Positions 26,657 to 37,721 of a stretch of 64,000 nt of DNA are shown here, piece after piece. The stretch's first letter is position 1, and every line of letters begins with the position of its first letter. Position numbers and translations under genes: made by a program. The notes beneath the pieces were generated by a model that worked only from the letters and a program-made list of their open reading frames with translations, did no database searches and was not told the origin of the DNA. Location of the stretch: the NCBI RefSeq assembly GCF_019400985.1, contig NZ_WTFF01000001.1, positions 1 to 64,000 of the forward strand, in the 5' to 3' direction. The stretch comes from Streptomyces bambusae (lineage in GTDB: Bacteria; Actinomycetota; Actinomycetes; Streptomycetales; Streptomycetaceae).

Positions 26657-26898
26657 CGGGCCTACCCGCCGTCCGGCACGAGCCACTCCCCCTCCGGCTC
26701 GGCGAGGCCGTACGGGACCGTCGTACCGACCGCGTCGGGCTCGTCGCCGGCCACGACAGGACCGGCGTACGACTCCGGCCGCTCACCGCCGGCCCCGAGT
26801 GGACCGCGGACCCCGCCGACATCGAGCCCGTCAGCAGGTGGGAGCGGCTCCTGGCCTGTCTCGCAGAGCTGAATGCCCGCAGCCGCCGCGCACTTTGA
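26653..26898 (+). CDS. Hypothetical protein
   Basis: An 81-residue protein starting at GTG in a GTGA overlap with the preceding gene. The sequence (TGLPAVRHEPLPLRLGEAVRDRRTDRVGLVAGHDRTGVRLRPL...WTADPADIEPVSRWERLLACLAELNARSRRAL) is acidic/basic mixed with a C-terminal helix and no membrane segment. I do not recognise the family. Coupling to the upstream small gene suggests joint function. Confidence 0.65.
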   Translation: MTGLPAVRHEPLPLRLGEAVRDRRTDRVGLVAGHDRTGVRLRPLTAGPEWTADPADIEPVSRWERLLACLAELNARSRRAL

Positions 26899-26984
26899 GC
26901 CACTCCACCCCAGCCACGTGATCACCGCCTGTCCTAGGATGGCCGGACCAATCTCAGCGGCCCGACGGGCTTCCTCGCCGCAGG

Positions 26985-27008
26985 CGCATACGCATACGCA
27001 TACGCATA
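26985..27008 (+). repeat. Hexanucleotide repeat (CGCATA)4
   Basis: Four perfect tandem copies of CGCATA end 70 nt before the likely start of the DUF2075 gene and are followed by a fifth partial copy (CGCGTC). Repeat-number change would alter leader length or promoter spacing by multiples of 6. In the frame of the downstream gene the array would read as Ala-Tyr repeats, but no start codon precedes it in that frame. Confidence 0.9.
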
Positions 27009-27078
27009 CGCGTCCGCGGACACCGACAGGACATGCCCCCACCCGCACGAGTCACTTCGTGCTGCCTGGGGGCAAGTC

Positions 27079-28965
27079 TTGCTGTTCCGCGAATCCGTGG
27101 CGTCCGTGGCCGCCCGCTTCTTCGGCGGTTCGATCGCGGAAGGGGCGCTCGCGCTGATGCTGGCCGAGAACTTCCTGCACGCCCGCGGCCACCGTCCCCA
27201 CCCCTCGGAGGTCCAGTCCTGGGAGCGCAGCCTCCCGGTGCTCGCGAACACCCTCGTCGAGGCCGGGCTCGGCGACGTCGAGATGATGATCGAGTACGCG
27301 CTGCCGCTGACCAGCAAGCGCGCCGACGTGGTTCTGGCCGGCGTGCACCCGGCCACCGGGGAGCCCTCGTACGTGGTCGTCGAGCTCAAGCAGTGGAGCA
27401 AGGCGTACCAGGAGGAGAACGACCCGCGGCTCTGCCGCATCGAGGCCTACGCCGACCCCGTGCTGAACCCGATCGAGCAGGTCCGCGCGTACTGCGACTA
27501 CCTGGTGTCGTTCAACGGGGCCGTCGCCCAGGCCCCCGACTCCGTCACGGGCGTGGCGTATCTGCACAACGCCAAGGATTCCGCCGTCCGCTGGCTGCGC
27601 GAGGTGCCGGAGGACGTGCACGGCCGGCTGTTCACCCAGGACCAGCGCAGCTCGTTCCAGGACTACCTGCGGTCCCGGCTGGCCCCGAAGTCCGGTGCGG
27701 AGGCCGCCGAGATCCTGCTCAACGCCAAGGTGCGGCCGTCGAAGCAGCTGATGAAGGTCGCGGCCGAGGAGGTCCGCAACCGGGAGCAGTTCGTGCTGCT
27801 CGACGAGCAGAAGGTCGCCTACGAGCTGGTCATGTCGGCGGTCCGGAAGGCCAAGCAGGCCAATCACAAGCAGGTGATCGTGGTCACCGGCGGGCCCGGC
27901 TCCGGCAAGAGCGTGATCGCCCTGTCCCTCCTCGGCGAGCTGTACCGGCACGGCGTGGCCGCCCTCCACGCGACCGGATCCTCCTCCTTCACCCAGACGA
28001 TGCGGAAGATCGCGGGAGCGCGGAAGACCGAGGTGAAGAAGCTGTTCATGTACTTCAACAGCTTCATGGAGGCGGAGCCGAACGACCTCGACGTGCTGAT
28101 CTGCGACGAGGCGCACCGCATTCGGCTGACGTCCGCGAACCGGTACACGAAGGCCGCGCTGCGCACGGGGAGGCCCCAGGTCGCGGAGCTGATCGACGCG
28201 GCCCGGGTGCCGGTGTTCCTGCTGGACCAGCACCAGGTGGTGCGTCCGGGAGAGATGGGGACGGTCGAGCAGATCCGGCAGGCCGCGGCGGCGCAGGGCC
28301 TGGACTGCACGGTCGTGCCGCTCGACAGCCAGTTCCGGTGCGGTGGCAGTGACGCGTACCTCCACTGGGTGACCAGCCTGCTCGGGCTGGCGGGCGACGG
28401 GCCCGTCGTCTGGGAGCCGGACGACAAGGTCCAGCTGCTGACCGTGGACAGTCCGCAGGAGCTGGAGGACTTCCTGACCGCCCGGAAGGCGGAGGGTTAC
28501 GGCGCACGGATGGCGGCCGGCTACTGCTGGAAGTGGACCACCAACATCACCTCGGAGATGACAGAGCTGCCCGCCGATGTCGTGATCGGCGACTGGGCCA
28601 GGCCGTGGAACGTACCCGGCGACCGCTCCCTGTTCGGTCTGCCGCCGCGTGCCCTGTGGGCCACCGAGGAGGCCGGCTTCGGCCAGGTCGGCTGTGTCTA
28701 CACCGCCCAGGGCTTCGAGTACGACTGGTCCGGGGTGATCATCGGGCCGGACCTGGTCTGGCGTACCGACCGCTGGGTGGTGGACCGTGCCGCTTCGAAG
28801 GACCCGATCTTCACCAAGGCGACCACGGACGAGGACATCGACCGGCTGATCCGCAACACGTACAAGGTGCTGCTGACCCGCGGCATGATCGGCACCGTCG
28901 TCCACTCCACGGACCCGGAGACCCGGGAGAAGCTGCGCGAGCTGATCCCGCCTGCCCGGGTGTGA
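27079..28965 (+). CDS. DUF2075 helicase/nuclease-like protein in BREX island
   Basis: A 628-residue protein with an N-terminal region that looks like a PD-(D/E)xK nuclease fold (KRADVVLAG...YVVVELKQWS, residues about 78-105). A DUF2075 P-loop helicase domain follows, with GGPGSGKSVIALSLL, a DEAH box in LICDEAHRIR, and later motifs including FLLDQHQVV, QFRCGGS and AQGFEYDWSGVI. It is likely a DNA or RNA helicase coupled to a nuclease. The start is uncertain: TTG 27079 behind a G-rich stretch gives MLFRESVASVAARFF; the next choices are GTG codons about 20-30 nt later. It lies between the WhiJ-like module and pglY, on the BREX strand, and is not a core BREX gene. Confidence 0.88.
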   Translation: MLFRESVASVAARFFGGSIAEGALALMLAENFLHARGHRPHPSEVQSWERSLPVLANTLVEAGLGDVEMMIEYALPLTSKRADVVLAGVHPATGEPSYVVVELKQWSKAYQEENDPRLCRIEAYADPVLNPIEQVRAYCDYLVSFNGAVAQAPDSVTGVAYLHNAKDSAVRWLREVPEDVHGRLFTQDQRSSFQDYLRSRLAPKSGAEAAEILLNAKVRPSKQLMKVAAEEVRNREQFVLLDEQKVAYELVMSAVRKAKQANHKQVIVVTGGPGSGKSVIALSLLGELYRHGVAALHATGSSSFTQTMRKIAGARKTEVKKLFMYFNSFMEAEPNDLDVLICDEAHRIRLTSANRYTKAALRTGRPQVAELIDAARVPVFLLDQHQVVRPGEMGTVEQIRQAAAAQGLDCTVVPLDSQFRCGGSDAYLHWVTSLLGLAGDGPVVWEPDDKVQLLTVDSPQELEDFLTARKAEGYGARMAAGYCWKWTTNITSEMTELPADVVIGDWARPWNVPGDRSLFGLPPRALWATEEAGFGQVGCVYTAQGFEYDWSGVIIGPDLVWRTDRWVVDRAASKDPIFTKATTDEDIDRLIRNTYKVLLTRGMIGTVVHSTDPETREKLRELIPPARV

Positions 28966-29060
28966 TCGTCTCTGGCGAGATCGGTCCCGCAATGTCGGAC
29001 CCACCCCATACGATCGGGTGAGCAGCGCGACGACCGACCCACCGGAGAGTGAGCCCCTAC

Positions 29061-32000
29061 ATGGCCCAGCAGCCGCCCCTGCTCCGCGATGTGATCAACA
29101 TCAAGGAGTCCATCTCGACCTCGGACTTCGTCCTGCAGCTCTCGGAGGCCACCAGCCCCGAGGGTGCCGAGCGGGCGCTGAAGGACTACGTGGTCACCGA
29201 GCGGCTGCTGGAGAACTTCGACGAGGCACTGGGGCTGATCAAGGCCGCCCTGGACGGGCACACATCCAAGGCGGCCTACCTCCACGGCTCCTTCGGTTCC
29301 GGTAAGTCGCACTTCATGGCCGTGCTGCACGCGCTGCTCAGCGGCAGCCCGGCCGCCCGCGCCAAGGGCGGCTTCGACCCCGTGCTGACCAAGCACGAGT
29401 GGCTCGGTACGGACGGCAAGCGGTTCCTGCTCGTGCCGTACCACATGCTGGGGGCGAAGGCCCTGGAGCAGCGGGTCCTCGGCGGGTACGTGACGCACGT
29501 GAAGCGGCTGCATCCGGAGGCCGAGACCCCGCAGGTGTACCGGACGGACGCGCTCTTCGACGACATCCGGGCCATGCGCAGCCGGATGGGTGATGACGCC
29601 GTCATCGCCGGCCTGGCGGCCGAGGGTGCCGGCGGCGCGGACGAGGACGACGAGTGGGGCGAGTCCTTCGCCTGGACCCCCCAGCTGCTGGACACCGCGC
29701 TGGCCGCCGAGGAGGTCCACGAGGCCGCCCAGGGGCTCAACCTGGTCAGCCCGGCGACCCCGGCCGAGCTGCGCGCCCGCCTCGTACAGGACGCGAGCAC
29801 CAATCTCCTCCCCGGCTTCGCGAAGAACGCCGCCGAGGACGAGCACGGCTTCATCTCCCTCGACGCCGGTCTGTCCGTCATCGCCGAGCACGCCAAGGGC
29901 CTCGGGTACGACGGCCTGATCCTGTTCCTCGACGAGCTCATCCTGTGGCTGGCCACGCTCATCCACGACCAGAAGTTCGTCGCCAAGGAAGCCAGCAAGA
30001 TCACCAATTTCGTGGAGGGCGGCGACGCCCGCCGCGCGATCCCCGTGGTCTCCTTCATCGCCCGCCAGCGCGACCTGCGCGAGCTGGTCGGCGAGGAGGT
30101 GTCGGGAGCTGCCGAGTCCTCCATCCAGGACACCCTGAACCTGGCCTCCGGCCGGTTCGACAAGATCACGCTGGAGGACCGCAACCTCCCGCAGGTCGCC
30201 CACGCCCGGCTGCTGCAGCCGAAGGACGACGAGGCCGCCGCGCTGGTCCGGGCCGAGTTCGAGAAGACCCGGAAGGTCCGCCAGGAGGTGTGGGACACCC
30301 TGCTCGGCTCGGACCGCGGCGCCGACGGGGTCGGGGCCGACGAGGAGAGCTTCCGGCTGACGTACCCGTTCTCGCCGGCGTTCATGGACACGCTGGTGCA
30401 CGTCTCCTCTGCCCTCCAGCGCAACCGGACCGGTATGAAGCTGATGGGCCAGCTCCTCGCCGACCACCGGGACGAGCTGCGGCTGGGCGACCTGATCCCG
30501 GTCGGTGACCTGTACCCGCTGATCACGGCGGGCGGCGACAAGCCCTTCACCGACAGCCTCAAGGTGGTCTTCGAGGCCGCGGACAAGCTGTACCGGACCA
30601 AGCTGCGCCCGTACCTGCTGGCCACGCACAACGTGACGGAGGAGGAGGTCGAGCAGTACACCCACCGCCCCGACAGCCTCACCGACCAGGCGCTGCGCGC
30701 CCGGGTCAAGCTGTTCGTCGGTGACAACCGGATCATCGGCACCCTGCTGCTCTCCGCGCTCGCGCCGAGCGTTCCCGCCCTCGCCGATCTGACCATCCGC
30801 CGGCTGTCGGCTCTCAACTACGGCTCGGTGGTGGCGCCCATCCCGGGTCGCGAGTACGGCATCCTCCAGAACAAGGTGTCCGAGTGGGCGGCCCGTTTCC
30901 CGGAGATCGTGGAGACCGGCAGCGAGGCCAACCGGGGCGTCCGCCTGGAGCTGTCCGGCGTCGACGTGGACTCGGTCATCGCGAACGCCAACGTCAATGA
31001 CAACCCCGGCAACCGCACGGCACTGGCCCGGCGGCTGCTCGCCGACGAGCTCGGCATCACCCAGGGCCAGCTGATCGACGAACTGCCCTTCGTCTGGCGG
31101 GGTACGGAGCGCACGGCCGAGGTCGTCTTCGGCAATGTGGCCGACGAGGACGACCTGCCCGACCACGACCTCATGCCCCGGCAGGACGGCCTGTGGCGGA
31201 TCGTGATCGACCTGCCCTTCGACGAGAGCGAGTACGGGCCGGTCGAGGACCGGGACCGGATGCGCAGGCTGCGCGAGAAGCAGGGCGAGCCGTCGCGGAC
31301 GGTGGCCTGGCTGCCCACCCACCTTTCGCACCAGCGGTACGCCGACTTCCGGCGCCTGGTCGTGATCGACAGGGCGCTCGCGGACGAGCAGCGCTTCGAC
31401 GGCCAGTACGCGGGCCATCTGAACGCCGACAACCGCGCCCGCGCCAAGGGCCTGCTGGAGACCCAGCGGGAAACCCTGCTCAAGAACGTCAAGGCCGCCT
31501 TCAAGCAGGCCTACGGCCTGGCCGACAAGAAGGCCGCCGACGTGGAGCTCGGGTTCGACGACCACCTGACCTCGCTCCGCGAGGTGGAGGGGCTGACCCT
31601 CTCCTTCGGGCAGTCGCTGCGCGACGGCATCCGGCACATCGCCGGGAAGCTGCTGGCGACCCAGTTCCCGGACCACCCCGACCTCGACCCGGAGAACACC
31701 GGGACCACGGTCAAGCCGGCCGACGCCCGCAAGGTGTTCACCCACGTCCGGGCCGCGGCCGAGGCGCGGGACGGGCGTGCCGAGGTCCCGGCGGCGGACC
31801 GGGCCCTGATGCGGCGGATAGTCGGCCCGCTGCGCCTGGGGCAGCAGAAGGAGGCGTACTTCGAGCTGTCGCAGTTCTGGGCGGACCACTTCCGCCAGCT
31901 GGCCCGGGAGCAGGGCGTGACCGGCGACCTCAGCCTGATCACCCTCACCGACTGGACGGACAAGCCGGTGCCGCGCGGCCTGCCCGACTTCCTCGCCCGG

Positions 32001-32960
32001 CTGGTGGTCGCCTCGTACGCGGAGATGGACGACCGGGTCTGGGTCCGCGAGGGCACCCCGCTCGACCCTGCCCCGGAGCTCACCCAGGTCAAGGAGCGGG
32101 ACGCCCTGCGCAGCCAGCCCCTGCCTTCGGAGGAGGACTGGGAGGCCGCCCAGCAGCGGTACCGCACCATCTTCGGTGCGCCCGCGCCCACCCTGCGCCG
32201 CGGACGCATGGTCAACCAGCTCGCGCGGGAGATCGGCGCGCAGGTGCGCACCTACCAGGGCCCGGCGGACGAGCTGGTGGAGCAGCTGCAGAAGCACGCC
32301 TCCTTCCTTCGGCTCGACGAGACCGTGGAGACCGGTCGCCTCGCCATCGCGCGCCGGGCCGTCGACCTCCTCAAGGCCCTCGACCGGACCTCGGGGCACG
32401 GCGCCGCCGGGGCGAAGCGGACCGTGGAGGCCCTGGCCGGTTTCGACCTCGGACCGGTCAGTGCGGAACGGCTCGGCAACTCGCTGAAGCAGGCGACGGC
32501 GGTGGCCCAGGCTCTGGTCTCGGCCTCGTGGACCACCCTCGACCTGGCCTCCGGTCAGGGGCCGGAGGGGGCCGAGCTCCTCGATTCGCTGCGCAACGTG
32601 GCCGCCGAGGCCCAGCTGACGCACGATCTGGTGAAGGCCCTGAACGACGCGAAGGACGCGGTCCTCGCCCTGATCAAGCGGAACCAGGCGGCCGTCACCC
32701 CGGCGCCTGCGCCGCAGCCCGTGGCGCCTGCTCCGCGCGCCGATGACGTATCGCTGGTCACGCAGAGCAGCCATCCTCCGGTCCAGGAGGAGAACTCCCC
32801 GGCCCGCGGCGGCAGCACCGGCGGGCAGCCGCGCCGGTCGGGCGGGCGCCGGACCACGGCCGCCCGGGCGGTCGCCGAGCTGCAGGCCGAACTGGCCGAG
32901 CTGGCGGCCCTCGCGCCGGGCACCACGGTCGAGTTCACGTGGCGGGTCGTCGAAGGATGA
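29061..32960 (+). CDS. pglY: PglY, BREX type 2 ATPase
   Basis: A 1299-residue AAA-like ATPase, the type 2 counterpart of BrxC. It starts [16 protein letters not shown]; the Walker A is [11 protein letters not shown] (Lys82) and a Walker B-like [11 protein letters not shown] lies near residue 290. The C-terminus is a Pro/Ala linker followed by a short helical domain. The ATG at 29061 matches the family start; a GTG at 29049 is possible but GGAG is too close to it. It ends in an ATGA overlap with pglZ. PglY acts with PglZ, probably as an energy-consuming complex that recognises phage DNA; the mechanism is not settled. Confidence 0.95.
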   Translation: MAQQPPLLRDVINIKESISTSDFVLQLSEATSPEGAERALKDYVVTERLLENFDEALGLIKAALDGHTSKAAYLHGSFGSGKSHFMAVLHALLSGSPAARAKGGFDPVLTKHEWLGTDGKRFLLVPYHMLGAKALEQRVLGGYVTHVKRLHPEAETPQVYRTDALFDDIRAMRSRMGDDAVIAGLAAEGAGGADEDDEWGESFAWTPQLLDTALAAEEVHEAAQGLNLVSPATPAELRARLVQDASTNLLPGFAKNAAEDEHGFISLDAGLSVIAEHAKGLGYDGLILFLDELILWLATLIHDQKFVAKEASKITNFVEGGDARRAIPVVSFIARQRDLRELVGEEVSGAAESSIQDTLNLASGRFDKITLEDRNLPQVAHARLLQPKDDEAAALVRAEFEKTRKVRQEVWDTLLGSDRGADGVGADEESFRLTYPFSPAFMDTLVHVSSALQRNRTGMKLMGQLLADHRDELRLGDLIPVGDLYPLITAGGDKPFTDSLKVVFEAADKLYRTKLRPYLLATHNVTEEEVEQYTHRPDSLTDQALRARVKLFVGDNRIIGTLLLSALAPSVPALADLTIRRLSALNYGSVVAPIPGREYGILQNKVSEWAARFPEIVETGSEANRGVRLELSGVDVDSVIANANVNDNPGNRTALARRLLADELGITQGQLIDELPFVWRGTERTAEVVFGNVADEDDLPDHDLMPRQDGLWRIVIDLPFDESEYGPVEDRDRMRRLREKQGEPSRTVAWLPTHLSHQRYADFRRLVVIDRALADEQRFDGQYAGHLNADNRARAKGLLETQRETLLKNVKAAFKQAYGLADKKAADVELGFDDHLTSLREVEGLTLSFGQSLRDGIRHIAGKLLATQFPDHPDLDPENTGTTVKPADARKVFTHVRAAAEARDGRAEVPAADRALMRRIVGPLRLGQQKEAYFELSQFWADHFRQLAREQGVTGDLSLITLTDWTDKPVPRGLPDFLARLVVASYAEMDDRVWVREGTPLDPAPELTQVKERDALRSQPLPSEEDWEAAQQRYRTIFGAPAPTLRRGRMVNQLAREIGAQVRTYQGPADELVEQLQKHASFLRLDETVETGRLAIARRAVDLLKALDRTSGHGAAGAKRTVEALAGFDLGPVSAERLGNSLKQATAVAQALVSASWTTLDLASGQGPEGAELLDSLRNVAAEAQLTHDLVKALNDAKDAVLALIKRNQAAVTPAPAPQPVAPAPRADDVSLVTQSSHPPVQEENSPARGGSTGGQPRRSGGRRTTAARAVAELQAELAELAALAPGTTVEFTWRVVEG

Positions 32961-35890
32961 GCACGCCACCGACGAGCACGGCACCGACGAGCACGCCCGC
33001 GACGGGCACCGTCGCGGTCCGGCTGAACCTGGCGACGATCACGCAGTACCTCTCCTCCCACAGCTCACTGGCCGACTCCCTGAAGGGCGGGAGCCGGCGG
33101 CGGGCGGTGCTGCTGCGGTCCGCACCCCAGTGGGACGGGCCTGCCGAGCCGGTCTGGGGTGAGGGCCAGACCGCCCGGATCGTGGCCGCGCCCTCCCCGC
33201 TCGCCGTCCACGAGCTGGTCCTCGGCCAGCTCTCGGAGCAGGCGGCCGGGCCGGGCGTGCTGGTCGTGCTCACCGACCGGGAGCAGCACGAGCTCGACCC
33301 GGCGATCCTGGCGCGCACCCACAAGAAGCGCATCGATTCGGTGGACAGCTGGGATGTCGTCCGCGACGCGTTCGGCGCGCAGGCCGTGGACAGCCGGCTG
33401 CGGTCCGACAACTGGGCCGCCGAGGCCCTGCTGGACGCCACGCCTCCCGGTGGGTGGCCGGCGCTGGCCGGCGGCATGCTCTCGCGGAGGGCCGCACTGT
33501 CCTCGCTGACACTGCGACGGCTCCGGCTCGGCCGGTACGCGGAGGACGCGCCGTCCGGTGCCGCCGGTGCGTCGGTGGGCAACGGGCTGGACACGCACAC
33601 CCTTTTGGGCTGGTCCCTGCTGCCCGGCGGGCCGGAGCGGCTGCTGGAACTGCGCGGACCCGAGCGGTCGGGGCTGGTGGAGTTCCTTGCCGAGGAGGAC
33701 CAGGCCGGGCTCGCCGGCCGCGCCCTCCTCGGCCTGGTCCTGGCCGAACACGGTGCCGACGCGGTGGCCTTCGGCCTGGTGTGCGCGGCGCTGTGGTGCC
33801 ATGCCGTACCGGATGCGGCCGTCTACCAGGCCCGCGGGCGGGCGGAGCGCTGGTTCGGGGAGCAGCCCCCGGCCACCGGGGAACAGTTCGACGTGCTCGC
33901 CGCAGCCTACGGTCGGGCCGCCGAGGAGTACGTGTCGGCGCTCGCCTCGGCCGCGCGGGTGCGAGGTGGCGGCGCCCAGGCGGAGGAGGCGCGGGAGGCC
34001 CGGCGGATCCTCGACACCGTGCTGGACCGGGCCTCGGCCCTGGTCCGCCAGTTCGGGGCAGAGGCTGCCGCGCGGACGAGCCCCGTTCTGCAGGCCGGGC
34101 TGGAGGCCGGGTTCACCGCCGTGGGGCGGGCCCTGTCGGAGGGCGATCCGAGCGCCGTGGCCGTGGCGGTCAAGGCGCTGGACGATCATCTGCGGGCCGA
34201 AGGCCCGCACACCCTCGCCCGCATCGAGCGGACGCGGATGGCCCAGCGGCTCGCCCGATGGCTGGCCGGCGCGCCCGCTGCCGGCTCGGACACGGTGGCG
34301 GCGGCCATAGAGCGCCACCTCACCGAGACCGGGTGGGTCGACCGGGCCGTCGAACACATCGAGGCGGGCGGGGACCCCGATGCGGAGCTGAGGGCGGCGT
34401 ACGACCGGCTCGCGGACCGGGTGCGCGCCCAGCGGAAGGAGATCGACCGGGACTTCGCCGGTCTGCTGGCCTCCTGGACCGCCGCCGGCAGCCCGCCGAA
34501 CTCCATGCTGACGGTGGAGACCTTCCTCGACCGGGTGGTGAAACCGGTCGTCCGGAGCGGCGCCGGCCGGCGAGTGCTCTTGGTGGTGCTGGACGGGATG
34601 AGCGCCGCCATCGCCACCGAGCTCGGCGAGGAACTGCGGTCCTCCTGGGCGGAGTTCGACCCCCTCGACGAGGGGGATCCGCGTCGGCGCGCCGTCGCGG
34701 CCGCGCTGCCCACGGTCACCGCTGTGTGCCGGACCTCGCTCTTCGCGGGGCGGCTGCTCCAGGGCTCGCAGAAGGACGAGAAGCAGCTGTTCCCCGGGCT
34801 GTTCAAGCAGTGGGCCGGGGCGCCGGCCGCTGTCTTCCACAAGGACGACCTGCGCGCGGACAGCGCCGGCCACGCCTTCGGTCCGGAGCTGACCGAAGCC
34901 CTGACGGACGGCCGGACGCATGTCGCGGTCGTCCTGAACGCGATCGACGACCGGCTGGGCAAGGAGCAGAAGCTCGGCGACGGCGCCTGGCAGGCCTCGC
35001 ACATCCCGGGGCTGCTCGAGTTGCTCCGGGTGGCGGCGACCGAGGGCATGGCGGTGCTGCTGACCAGTGACCACGGGCATGTGGTCGACCGCCGCGGCGA
35101 CCCGGTCAAGGCGGCGGCGCCGCTGTCCGCCCGCCACCGGGCGCCGGGCGGGGACACCGCCGCGGCCGAGGTGGTGCTGTCGGGCCCCCGCGTGGTCGCG
35201 CCGGAACCCGGTGGATCCATCGTCGCCCTGTGGGACGCCGACTCGCGGTACACGGCTCGTAAGGCCGGCTACCACGGCGGTGCCTCTCTGGCCGAGTTCG
35301 CGATCCCCGTGCTCGCCTTCCTGCCGTTCGGGGCCGAACCGCCGGCCGGGTGGCGGGAGCTCGGCAACCGGCGCCCGGCATGGTGGGAGACCGACGGGCA
35401 GCCGCCCCTCCGCCCGGCCGCGCCGGCCGTGGAACCGGCACCCGCACCCGCCCGGCCCGTCCGGCAACGGCCGACGAAGGTGCAGGCCGAACTGGCCCAG
35501 ACCCACGACTCGTTGTTCGAGGTGGCACTGGTCCCTGCACGCGAGGACTCGGCGGCACTGGTCGAGCAGGTCCTCGTATCGCCCGACGATGCGCTGGTGG
35601 AGGCCCTCTTCGCAGCCGAGGCGTTCCAGAGCCAGCTGGAGCTCCTCGCCCGGAAGCCACCGAAGGACAAGCTCGACCGGGCGGTCCGTACCCTGCTCGA
35701 CGCGGGCACCCTCCCGGTGACCGCACTGGCCCAGCGCGTCGGTTACCCGGCGACCCGGGCGGACGGCTTCGCGGCGATCCTGCGTCAGCTCCTCAACTTC
35801 GACGGGGTCCAGGTCCTGGAAACCCTGCCGGACGGACGCACAGTTCGGCTTGATTCAGCCTTGCTCAAGATGCAGTTCGATCTAGGCTGA
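32957..35890 (+). CDS. pglZ: PglZ, BREX alkaline phosphatase-like protein
   Basis: A 977-residue protein containing the PglZ domain shared by all BREX types. Alkaline-phosphatase-superfamily metal ligands are visible in [13 protein letters not shown] (Asp546) and [11 protein letters not shown] (Asp705, His706, His708). The N-terminus has a short Thr/Ser/Pro repeat ([15 protein letters not shown]). The ATG is embedded in the pglY stop, so the two are translated together. PglZ is essential for BREX defence. Confidence 0.95.
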   Translation: MSTPPTSTAPTSTPATGTVAVRLNLATITQYLSSHSSLADSLKGGSRRRAVLLRSAPQWDGPAEPVWGEGQTARIVAAPSPLAVHELVLGQLSEQAAGPGVLVVLTDREQHELDPAILARTHKKRIDSVDSWDVVRDAFGAQAVDSRLRSDNWAAEALLDATPPGGWPALAGGMLSRRAALSSLTLRRLRLGRYAEDAPSGAAGASVGNGLDTHTLLGWSLLPGGPERLLELRGPERSGLVEFLAEEDQAGLAGRALLGLVLAEHGADAVAFGLVCAALWCHAVPDAAVYQARGRAERWFGEQPPATGEQFDVLAAAYGRAAEEYVSALASAARVRGGGAQAEEAREARRILDTVLDRASALVRQFGAEAAARTSPVLQAGLEAGFTAVGRALSEGDPSAVAVAVKALDDHLRAEGPHTLARIERTRMAQRLARWLAGAPAAGSDTVAAAIERHLTETGWVDRAVEHIEAGGDPDAELRAAYDRLADRVRAQRKEIDRDFAGLLASWTAAGSPPNSMLTVETFLDRVVKPVVRSGAGRRVLLVVLDGMSAAIATELGEELRSSWAEFDPLDEGDPRRRAVAAALPTVTAVCRTSLFAGRLLQGSQKDEKQLFPGLFKQWAGAPAAVFHKDDLRADSAGHAFGPELTEALTDGRTHVAVVLNAIDDRLGKEQKLGDGAWQASHIPGLLELLRVAATEGMAVLLTSDHGHVVDRRGDPVKAAAPLSARHRAPGGDTAAAEVVLSGPRVVAPEPGGSIVALWDADSRYTARKAGYHGGASLAEFAIPVLAFLPFGAEPPAGWRELGNRRPAWWETDGQPPLRPAAPAVEPAPAPARPVRQRPTKVQAELAQTHDSLFEVALVPAREDSAALVEQVLVSPDDALVEALFAAEAFQSQLELLARKPPKDKLDRAVRTLLDAGTLPVTALAQRVGYPATRADGFAAILRQLLNFDGVQVLETLPDGRTVRLDSALLKMQFDLG

Positions 35891-35926
35891 CATCCCGTTT
35901 GCCGCCGAACCACTGAGCAAGGACGT

Positions 35927-37672
35927 ATGAGCGCCAACGACCGCGTACTGATCAACCAGATGATCGAAGAGAAGCGGAACTCGCGTTCCGTGGCGCTGTC
36001 CTTCGATGCGGCCTTCGAGAGGTTCGCCTGCGAGCACGCGCTGCACGGCTTCGGCCTCTCCGAGGAGGAGGTCGAAGCCGGGGTCATCGGCGGCTCCGAC
36101 GACGGCGGCATCGACGGTGCGTACGTGTTCCTGGGCGGACGGCTGCTGCACGAGGACAGCGAGATCATCCAGCAGCCGTCCGCTGCCGCCCAGATCGACA
36201 CGGGAACCCAGCTGACGCTGTGGCTCGTCCAGTCCAAGACCTCCTCCGCCTTCTCGGAGACGGCCCTGGACAAGGTCGAGGCGACGTGCGCGAACCTGCT
36301 CAACCTCGAGGCGGACGACGCCGACTTCGCGCTCCTCTACTCCCCCGACCTGATCGCCAGGTTCCGGCTGTTCAAGGACGCCCTGAGCCGGCTCCTCACC
36401 CGCCATCCGACCGTACTGATCAAGTTCTCCTACGTGACGCGCGGGGAAGCCGGCGAGGTGCACCCCAAGGTCCAGGCCAAGGCGAAGATCCTGGAGGACC
36501 GGTTCGACAAGGCCTTCGCGATCTCCCGGGGAGAGGTGGAGTTCCTCGGTCCCGCGGAGCTCTGGAAGCGCGCCAGCACCCGGCCCTCGTACACCCTGGA
36601 GCTCCCGTACCGGGAGAGCATCACGCACGGCACCAGCCACATCGCCCTGGTCGCCCTCGGGGACTACATCGAGTTCCTCAGCGACGACAACAAGGTCATC
36701 AAATCGCACATCTTCGACTGGAACGTCCGGGACTACCAGGGCGACGTCGAGGTGAACCGGGAAATCACCCAGTCCTTGCGGGACCCTGCGGCGCCCGAGT
36801 TCTGGTGGCTCAACAACGGCATCACCATCGTCTGCTCCCAGGCCACCTCGGTGGGCAAGCGGCTCAGCCTCTCCGACGTCCAGATCGTGAACGGGCTGCA
36901 GACCTCCTACACCCTGCACCAGACGCTGTCCGCCCGGCACACGGCCGACCCGTCGGAGCCCGTCTTCGACCGGCTGGTGCAGGTCCGCATCCTCGTCACC
37001 GCCGACCAGGCCGCCCGTGACGCCGTCATCCGTGCCACCAACCGCCAGACCACCGTCCCGGTTGCCTCGCTGCGCGCCACGGACGACATCCAGCGGCAGA
37101 TCGAGACGTACTTCCACGAGCACGGCTGGTTCTACGACCGGCGCAAGAACTTCTACCGCAACCAGGGCAAGCCCGCCGACCGCATCGTCAGCATCCCGCT
37201 GCTCGCCCAGTCCGTCATGGCCATGGCGCTGGGGCGCCCTGACTACGCACGGGCCCGGCCGTCGAGCCTGCTGAAGTCGGACACGGACTACCAGCGGGTC
37301 TTCTCCGAGAAGACCGGGCTGCCGGTCTACCTGTGGCTGGCCCAGGCACAGCGTCGTGTGGACGACTTCCTGCAGGCGCGGCCGGAGCCCATCTCCCGCT
37401 CCGAGTACACGAACCTCCACTTCCACCTCGCCATGCTCGGCGCGGTCGATCTGGTGGGCCGGGTGTTCACGCGGCCGGACGCCCTCGCCAATGCGGCACG
37501 GGAGGAGGTCTTCCCCACTCCCGCACGCCTGGAATCCCTCTGGACCTCCCTCCACGAGCAGTTCCGGGCGTTCCAGGAAGAGCGGAACTGGGGAGCGGAC
37601 AAGGCCTCGAAGAGCGCGGAGTTCGTCACCTCCGTGACGGAGAACCTCGGCTACGGCAGCTTCCGCGGGTAG
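35927..37672 (+). CDS. AIPR-family abortive-infection protein
   Basis: A 581-residue protein of the AIPR (abortive infection phage resistance) family. The hallmark core FWWLNNGITIV and IVNGLQTSYTL is present at about residues 285-330. The N-terminal region DGGIDGAYVFLGG...LWLVQSKTS (about 58-110) resembles a PD-(D/E)xK nuclease site. It lies 36 nt after pglZ and 49 nt before brxD on the same strand, so it is embedded in the BREX operon. It may provide a back-up, cell-killing arm or assist BREX directly; nothing in the sequence decides between these. Confidence 0.88.
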   Translation: MSANDRVLINQMIEEKRNSRSVALSFDAAFERFACEHALHGFGLSEEEVEAGVIGGSDDGGIDGAYVFLGGRLLHEDSEIIQQPSAAAQIDTGTQLTLWLVQSKTSSAFSETALDKVEATCANLLNLEADDADFALLYSPDLIARFRLFKDALSRLLTRHPTVLIKFSYVTRGEAGEVHPKVQAKAKILEDRFDKAFAISRGEVEFLGPAELWKRASTRPSYTLELPYRESITHGTSHIALVALGDYIEFLSDDNKVIKSHIFDWNVRDYQGDVEVNREITQSLRDPAAPEFWWLNNGITIVCSQATSVGKRLSLSDVQIVNGLQTSYTLHQTLSARHTADPSEPVFDRLVQVRILVTADQAARDAVIRATNRQTTVPVASLRATDDIQRQIETYFHEHGWFYDRRKNFYRNQGKPADRIVSIPLLAQSVMAMALGRPDYARARPSSLLKSDTDYQRVFSEKTGLPVYLWLAQAQRRVDDFLQARPEPISRSEYTNLHFHLAMLGAVDLVGRVFTRPDALANAAREEVFPTPARLESLWTSLHEQFRAFQEERNWGADKASKSAEFVTSVTENLGYGSFRG

Positions 37673-37721
37673 GCGGCGTACGCCCGCAGGGACGATCCGG
37701 CACGGATGGGAGAATGCGGGG

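Noticed and set aside
28698..32984. 1428-codon minus-strand open frame
   Set aside because: Shadow of pglY; the composition is low-complexity Val/Gly/Leu/Arg.
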